A stretch of 18,260 bases of DNA, taken from JAVVUJ01 sp964461765 (GTDB taxonomy: Bacteria; Bacillota; Clostridia; Peptostreptococcales; Anaerovoracaceae). This document shows, one piece after another, positions 15,121-18,260 of this stretch. The notes below the pieces were generated by a model. It was not told the origin of the DNA. It was given only the letters and a program-made list of their open reading frames with translations, and did no database searches. The translations under genes and the position numbers were made by a program. Every line of letters begins with the position of its first letter. The first letter of the stretch is position 1. The stretch spans positions 1-18,260 of the forward strand of contig CAYWVS010000061.1 in assembly GCA_964461765.1 (NCBI GenBank). The letters run 5' to 3'.

Positions 15121-16974
15121 ATGCCAAATCCATTTGCGAAAAATAAAAATATCGTAAAGAAACCAAAAAAGCTCGCTTACGCAGGAGAGATACGTCAAAG
15201 TCAACTCATCACCTCTTTTGGTGTTGGGTCCATTGTCGATTTTGTAAAAGATACCGTAACCATTGCAGGTGTTGATGCTTGGGAAAAATGGGATTGTTTT
15301 GACGAGTTGAAAATTTATAACGAGAATTTACAGAGTCTGACTGGTGTTAAGTATTTTATTAAACCCAAAACTGATAGCGAAAACAGACCGATATTTATGG
15401 GAAAGAGCAAGGATATTCCGTCATATACCTTCCCTGAAAAACTTTATTGTACTCATTGCCATAAGCTTTTTGATGCAAAGGAACTTGAATCACAAAATAA
15501 CCCTCATAAATGTTTTAGCTGTGGATCAAAAAAACCATTGGTTTCTTCACGCTTTGTTGTTGTGTGCGAAAACGGTCATATTGAGGATTTCCCTTATTCG
15601 TGGTGGGTTCACAGAAACGAGCCATGCAATAGCGGTAAGGAAAATCCTCGAATTGAAATGTTTAACGTTGACGGACGAAGCGATGTTGATAGTTTGATGG
15701 TGAAATGTGTGGATTGTGGCAAAACAGCTTTAATGAGGAGCGCTTTTAGCGAATTTGCCTTTGCTGGTGAAAATGGATATTTATGTAAAGGATATTTCCC
15801 ACATTTGAAAAATCCGATGAATTTTGAAGGTAAAGACTGTGGAGCTACTCTTAAAACAAGGCTTCGCACATCATCAAGTATATATTTTCCAGTTATCCAA
15901 TCTGCTTTATCAATCCCACCGTGGAGTCGTGAAGCGATGAAGCTTGTGCAGTGTAAATATGAAAATCTAAAATTAGCAATCGGTTTTATGAACGATGAGC
16001 AAGATGTAAATAAATACCTAAAAAGTTTCTTTGACAGCTTAAAACTTGCGAATATAACTTTTAACAGTTTCCTTGATGCATTTAATTTTTTAGATAAAAA
16101 AAGAGCCGTTTTCGAGGTGCGAAAGGAAAAGGATATATATGTAGATGAGTATAGTGAGCTTTGCAAAGGAAATGCCGATGATTTTGAATTTACTACCTTT
16201 GAAGCATCTGTACCCAAAAAATATAAGCCACTAATTGAGAAAATAATAGTTGCGGAGCGTTTGACCGAAGTACAAGCATTGTATGGATTTACTCGCCTTA
16301 AACCGTGGTCGGGTGCTGATCTTGATGATACAAAGATTGCTCCACTTTCAATGCAGAAAATGGAATGGCTTCCCGCTGTTCAAATGAACGGAGAGGGTAT
16401 CTTCTTCAAGTTTAACGAGGAGCAAGTAAATCGATGGGCAGATACAGTTACCAGTCGCTATAATAAAATGACTGCTAATTACGAAGACTCATATTTGAGA
16501 AATTATAGATTCTCATGCCAATATGTAATGCTTCACACCTTTTCGCATCTGCTTATGCGACAAATTGCGAACGAGTGCGGCTATAGTGTTGCATCGATAA
16601 AAGAAAAAATATACAGCACTTTCTATGATGATGACTTTGAAAATCCCACAATGGCGGGTGTACTAATTTATCTTGCTACATCCGATTCGGATGGTAGCTT
16701 GGGTGGGCTAATAAATGTTGCTACAGAAACACCGTTGCTTGAAAAGGTATTGAATGATATGCTGGCGAAGGCAACTTGGTGCAGTGCAGACCCGCTTTGT
16801 GTCAACACGACAGAGCAGGGTTTCTCGTCACTTAACTATTCCGCTTGCCACGACTGTGTGTTGTTGCCTGAAACGTCCTGCGAATTTCGGAATGTGCTAC
16901 TTGATCGGGTTTCAGTGATTGGGACTACTGAGAATAGAGGTCTTGGGTATTTTGGAGAGTTGTTGTTGGATTAG
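15121..16974 (+). CDS. drmB: Operon gene 6: DrmB-like DUF1998 protein
   Basis: A 617-aa protein starting one base after the drmA stop. Its AAGGAGGGA site lies inside the end of drmA, so the two are translationally linked. The N-terminus RQSQLITSFGVGSIVDF followed by VAGVDAW-type sequence (here IAGVDAWEKW) is characteristic of DrmB. A zinc ribbon follows (C110, C113, C131, C134), then VVCENGHIEDFPYSWWVH and further Cys pairs. The C-terminal DUF1998 domain has HTFSHLL (472-478) and Cys residues C554, C560, C576, C579 and C587 (CHDC and a later C). DUF1998 proteins partner helicases, and DrmB stimulates and complexes with DrmA in DISARM. It is the last recognisable gene of the operon: no DrmC phospholipase D-like gene follows, and IS66 remnants begin about 300 bp downstream. 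Confidence 0.88.
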   Translation: MPNPFAKNKNIVKKPKKLAYAGEIRQSQLITSFGVGSIVDFVKDTVTIAGVDAWEKWDCFDELKIYNENLQSLTGVKYFIKPKTDSENRPIFMGKSKDIPSYTFPEKLYCTHCHKLFDAKELESQNNPHKCFSCGSKKPLVSSRFVVVCENGHIEDFPYSWWVHRNEPCNSGKENPRIEMFNVDGRSDVDSLMVKCVDCGKTALMRSAFSEFAFAGENGYLCKGYFPHLKNPMNFEGKDCGATLKTRLRTSSSIYFPVIQSALSIPPWSREAMKLVQCKYENLKLAIGFMNDEQDVNKYLKSFFDSLKLANITFNSFLDAFNFLDKKRAVFEVRKEKDIYVDEYSELCKGNADDFEFTTFEASVPKKYKPLIEKIIVAERLTEVQALYGFTRLKPWSGADLDDTKIAPLSMQKMEWLPAVQMNGEGIFFKFNEEQVNRWADTVTSRYNKMTANYEDSYLRNYRFSCQYVMLHTFSHLLMRQIANECGYSVASIKEKIYSTFYDDDFENPTMAGVLIYLATSDSDGSLGGLINVATETPLLEKVLNDMLAKATWCSADPLCVNTTEQGFSSLNYSACHDCVLLPETSCEFRNVLLDRVSVIGTTENRGLGYFGELLLD

Positions 16975-17189
16975 TAAATACATCAAATATCTATAAATGA
17001 AGAGAAACTATACTAATAAAATCTCGATCAACTTGCAACAAAACCCGTCAAGGAAGACGCAACCCCTTAATTTTTCTGTTTCCACGTCAATATCACTACA
17101 GTTAAAAGGCGCTCGGCAAAAGGCATGTAAGCGACAAATCCTGAGCACGTTGAAACAGCGATGCCTCTTTGGTAAGCTGTATGTATCTA
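16975..17189. other. Intergenic region after drmB, no supported gene
   Basis: A 65-codon basic frame (16997-17194) has no ribosome binding site and no recognisable family, and it runs into the palindrome, so I do not annotate it. No intrinsic terminator for the operon is evident before the palindrome. Confidence 0.4.
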
Positions 17190-17241
17190 ATTAAATTTAA
17201 TGGTGTACTATGGAATTCCATAGTACACCATTAAATTTAAT
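17190..17241. repeat. 52-bp perfect palindrome
   Basis: Two 26-bp arms are exact reverse complements with no spacer, centred on GAATTC (centre between 17215 and 17216). Each arm contains the unit TTAAATTTAATGGTGTACTA. The symmetry stops exactly at both edges. It could be abutted terminal repeats of a mobile element, a site for a dimeric recombinase or regulator, or a transcript-end hairpin, though no T-run follows. No known IS end is recognised in it. Confidence 0.85.
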
Positions 17242-17274
17242 AAAGTATGATTGCATTCAATTGTATGCTACTTC

Positions 17275-17477
17275 GGTAAGCGTCAATTAAAAAGGTACAC
17301 TATTTAAATATCTAAAGCTAATATAAAATCAGAGTATGTCATAGTTAATAATCACACTCTGTTTTTTAAGTACCTCGAAAACTTCATACTATTGGGACTT
17401 GGAATTTACAGCTACGTATTCCCATGGACTTTCAAATATTAAGACCGACGATACCAATCAGACATTGCGAAAGCTGG
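17275..17477. mobile_element. Relic left end of an IS66-family element
   Basis: GGTAAGCGTCAATTA at 17275 matches the IS66-type terminal inverted repeat (GTAAGCG...) and recurs at 17477. Both are followed by a GGTAC motif and, about 55 bp in, by a hairpin plus T-run, so the two ends share one architecture though the sequence between differs. No transposase gene follows this copy before the second element begins. It is a truncated or solo end. Confidence 0.6.
17330..17367 (+). terminator. Terminator in the first IS66-like end
   Basis: CAGAGT (17330-17335) pairs with ACTCTG (17356-17361), extended past a mismatch by TG/CA, and is followed by six T. It would also stop read-through from the upstream operon. 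Confidence 0.6.
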
Positions 17478-17530
17478 TAAGCGTCAATTACAAGGGTACC
17501 TATCCTCTGAACCTAAAATGTGGATAATAA

Positions 17531-17575
17531 GGAGTAGAGAAATTCCCATAGAGAGTTCTCTACTCCTTTAAAGTT
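17531..17575 (+). terminator. Terminator in the IS66 leader
   Basis: A perfect 11-bp stem GGAGTAGAGAA / TTCTCTACTCC (17531-17541/17556-17566) is followed by TTTAAAGTTTTT. It probably insulates the transposition genes from outside transcription. Confidence 0.7.
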
Positions 17576-17601
17576 TTTGCGACACTTGGCGAAGTTCTGA
17601 A

Positions 17602-17650
17602 AATTTCTCCGAATGTCTCAAATATTCGGAGAAATTCGGAAATATTCGGA
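17602..17650. promoter_or_regulatory. Stem-loop with phased ATTCGGA repeats upstream of tnpA
   Basis: AATTTCTCCGAAT (17602-17614) and ATTCGGAGAAATT (17624-17636) form a perfect 13-bp stem. ATTCGGA occurs three times at exact 10-bp steps (17624, 17634, 17644), so the first arm can pair with alternative partners. It lies about 35-80 bp before tnpA and suggests a protein-binding site or RNA switch controlling transposition. Confidence 0.45.
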
Positions 17651-17683
17651 GGCGACACTAAAGCACACAAGAAAGGAAGTACT

Positions 17684-18085
17684 ATGGAAAAACATTTACT
17701 AAAAGAAGCTGAAAAAAGAGCCAAGCTGCAAAGATGGGCAGAAGAGGTAAAAGAATTTCAGGATAGCGGTATGTCTATTCAATCCTTTTGTAAAATGAAA
17801 GGATTTCATCACTCTACATTTTACAGACGCCTAAGAGCAGTACAAGGTGCATTTTTTGATACTGTAAAAGTTGAGCAAAAGCATTTATTAACACCTGTAG
17901 CAAAACCTATCTTTGTGAAAGCCTGCTTGGCCTCAGAGAAAAATAAAATGGCTACAGTAAAAGATCCCTTTGGTGATGACAGCCAAAATATCTACATTCA
18001 CCTAAATGGCGCCTCTATAGAAATTAGAGACAATGCATCATTTGAATTGATTGGAAAAGTTCTATCAGCGGTAAAATGCTTATGA
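17684..18085 (+). CDS. tnpA: IS66 accessory protein TnpA (OrfA)
   Basis: A 133-aa protein. The N-terminal half is a helix-turn-helix module typical of IS66 OrfA: WAEEVKEFQDSGMSIQSFCK followed by GFHHSTFYRRLRAVQ. The C-terminal half ends in a beta-rich segment (IYIHLNGASIEIRDNASFEL) as usual in the family. GAAAGGAAG lies 5 nt before the ATG. Its stop overlaps the tnpB start (ATGA), indicating coupled translation. TnpA is required with TnpB for efficient IS66 transposition but is not the DDE enzyme. Confidence 0.88.
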   Translation: MEKHLLKEAEKRAKLQRWAEEVKEFQDSGMSIQSFCKMKGFHHSTFYRRLRAVQGAFFDTVKVEQKHLLTPVAKPIFVKACLASEKNKMATVKDPFGDDSQNIYIHLNGASIEIRDNASFELIGKVLSAVKCL

Positions 18086-18260
18086 TAAAAGACAGTGTAC
18101 TAAATGTTCTTGCCGGGAATTATGAAAATATCTACATAGCTTGTGGAAAGACGGATCTAAGGAAAGGAATTGATGGTCTTGTGGCTCTCATTCAAACAGA
18201 GTTTCATTTAGATCCCTATTCTTCTTCTATGTTTCTCTTTTGCGGAAACAGAACCGATAA
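18082..18260 (+). CDS. tnpB: IS66 accessory protein TnpB (OrfB), partial
   Basis: The first 59 codons are visible and the window edge cuts the gene. The signature IYIACGKTDLRKGIDGLVAL, then LDPYSSSMFLFCGNRTD, is diagnostic of IS66 OrfB (usual length about 115-120 aa). It begins in a 4-base overlap with tnpA. Confidence 0.9.
   Translation, partial: MIKDSVLNVLAGNYENIYIACGKTDLRKGIDGLVALIQTEFHLDPYSSSMFLFCGNRTD

Larger units (their letters stand above)
17478..18260 (+). mobile_element. IS66-family insertion sequence (left part, truncated by window end)
   Basis: Begins with the IS66-type inverted repeat GTAAGCGTCAATTAC, followed by about 200 bp of structured non-coding DNA, tnpA and the start of tnpB. 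The tnpC transposase gene expected next lies beyond the window. IS66 elements make 8-bp target duplications. The 8 bases before the repeat are GAAAGCTG, but the right end is not visible to confirm this. Confidence 0.8.

Noticed and set aside
15609..16217. Minus-strand open frame of 202 codons
   Set aside because: It is fully antisense to drmB, Ser/Leu-rich shadow sequence with no motif.
16997..17194. Basic 65-codon frame after drmB
   Set aside because: No ribosome binding site, no recognisable domain, and its end falls in the palindrome.
17624..17650. Possible CRISPR-like short repeats (ATTCGGA x3)
   Set aside because: Seven-base units with 3-bp gaps do not form a repeat-spacer array. They belong to the IS66 leader.

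Overview
The window looks like an accessory (genomic island) region of a low-GC Gram-positive bacterium, probably a Clostridia-like Firmicute. The evidence is AT-rich DNA, strong AGGAGG-type ribosome binding sites, consensus sigma-A-like promoters and IS66-type insertion sequences. No housekeeping gene is present apart from a stray YidD paralogue. I cannot name a species.

Left part (1-5541): three copies of one module (A at 1-735, B at 2796-3332, C at 4905-5541). Each begins with the 3' half of a tRNA gene, most likely tRNA-Thr(CGU), ending in its CCA. Each continues with a conserved stretch of about 500-600 bp that holds a decayed recombinase-like reading frame and a conserved promoter. In A and C a rho-independent terminator closes the module. 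Different cargo follows each copy: a HEPN-family protein after A (then a decayed DDE transposase on the minus strand), a TPR-like protein + YidD + DUF4177-like trio after B, and a large defence-like operon after C. This reads as tandem integrations, or cassette-like accretion, at a tRNA attachment site.

Centre (5899-16974): six tightly packed plus-strand genes, almost certainly one operon. They encode (1) a 337-aa protein whose C-terminal domain resembles one found in restriction/defence proteins, (2) a helical protein with a long coiled coil, (3) an Hsp70-like ATPase with a short substrate-binding domain and no lid, (4) a UvrD-like SF1A helicase with an N-terminal cysteine cluster, (5) a DrmA-like helicase and (6) a DrmB-like DUF1998 protein. 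The DrmA-DrmB pair is the core of DISARM anti-phage systems, but no methyltransferase, DrmC (PLD), DrmD or DrmE is present. Hsp70, coiled-coil and UvrD proteins stand in their place. This is the best candidate for an undescribed DISARM-related defence system: an Hsp70 switch plus two helicases and a DUF1998 protein that need no DNA methylation mark.

Right part (16975-18260): a 52-bp perfect palindrome, a remnant left end of an IS66-family element, and then the left end of a second IS66 element with tnpA complete and tnpB cut by the window edge. The IS66 insertions lie directly downstream of drmB and may have removed further operon genes.
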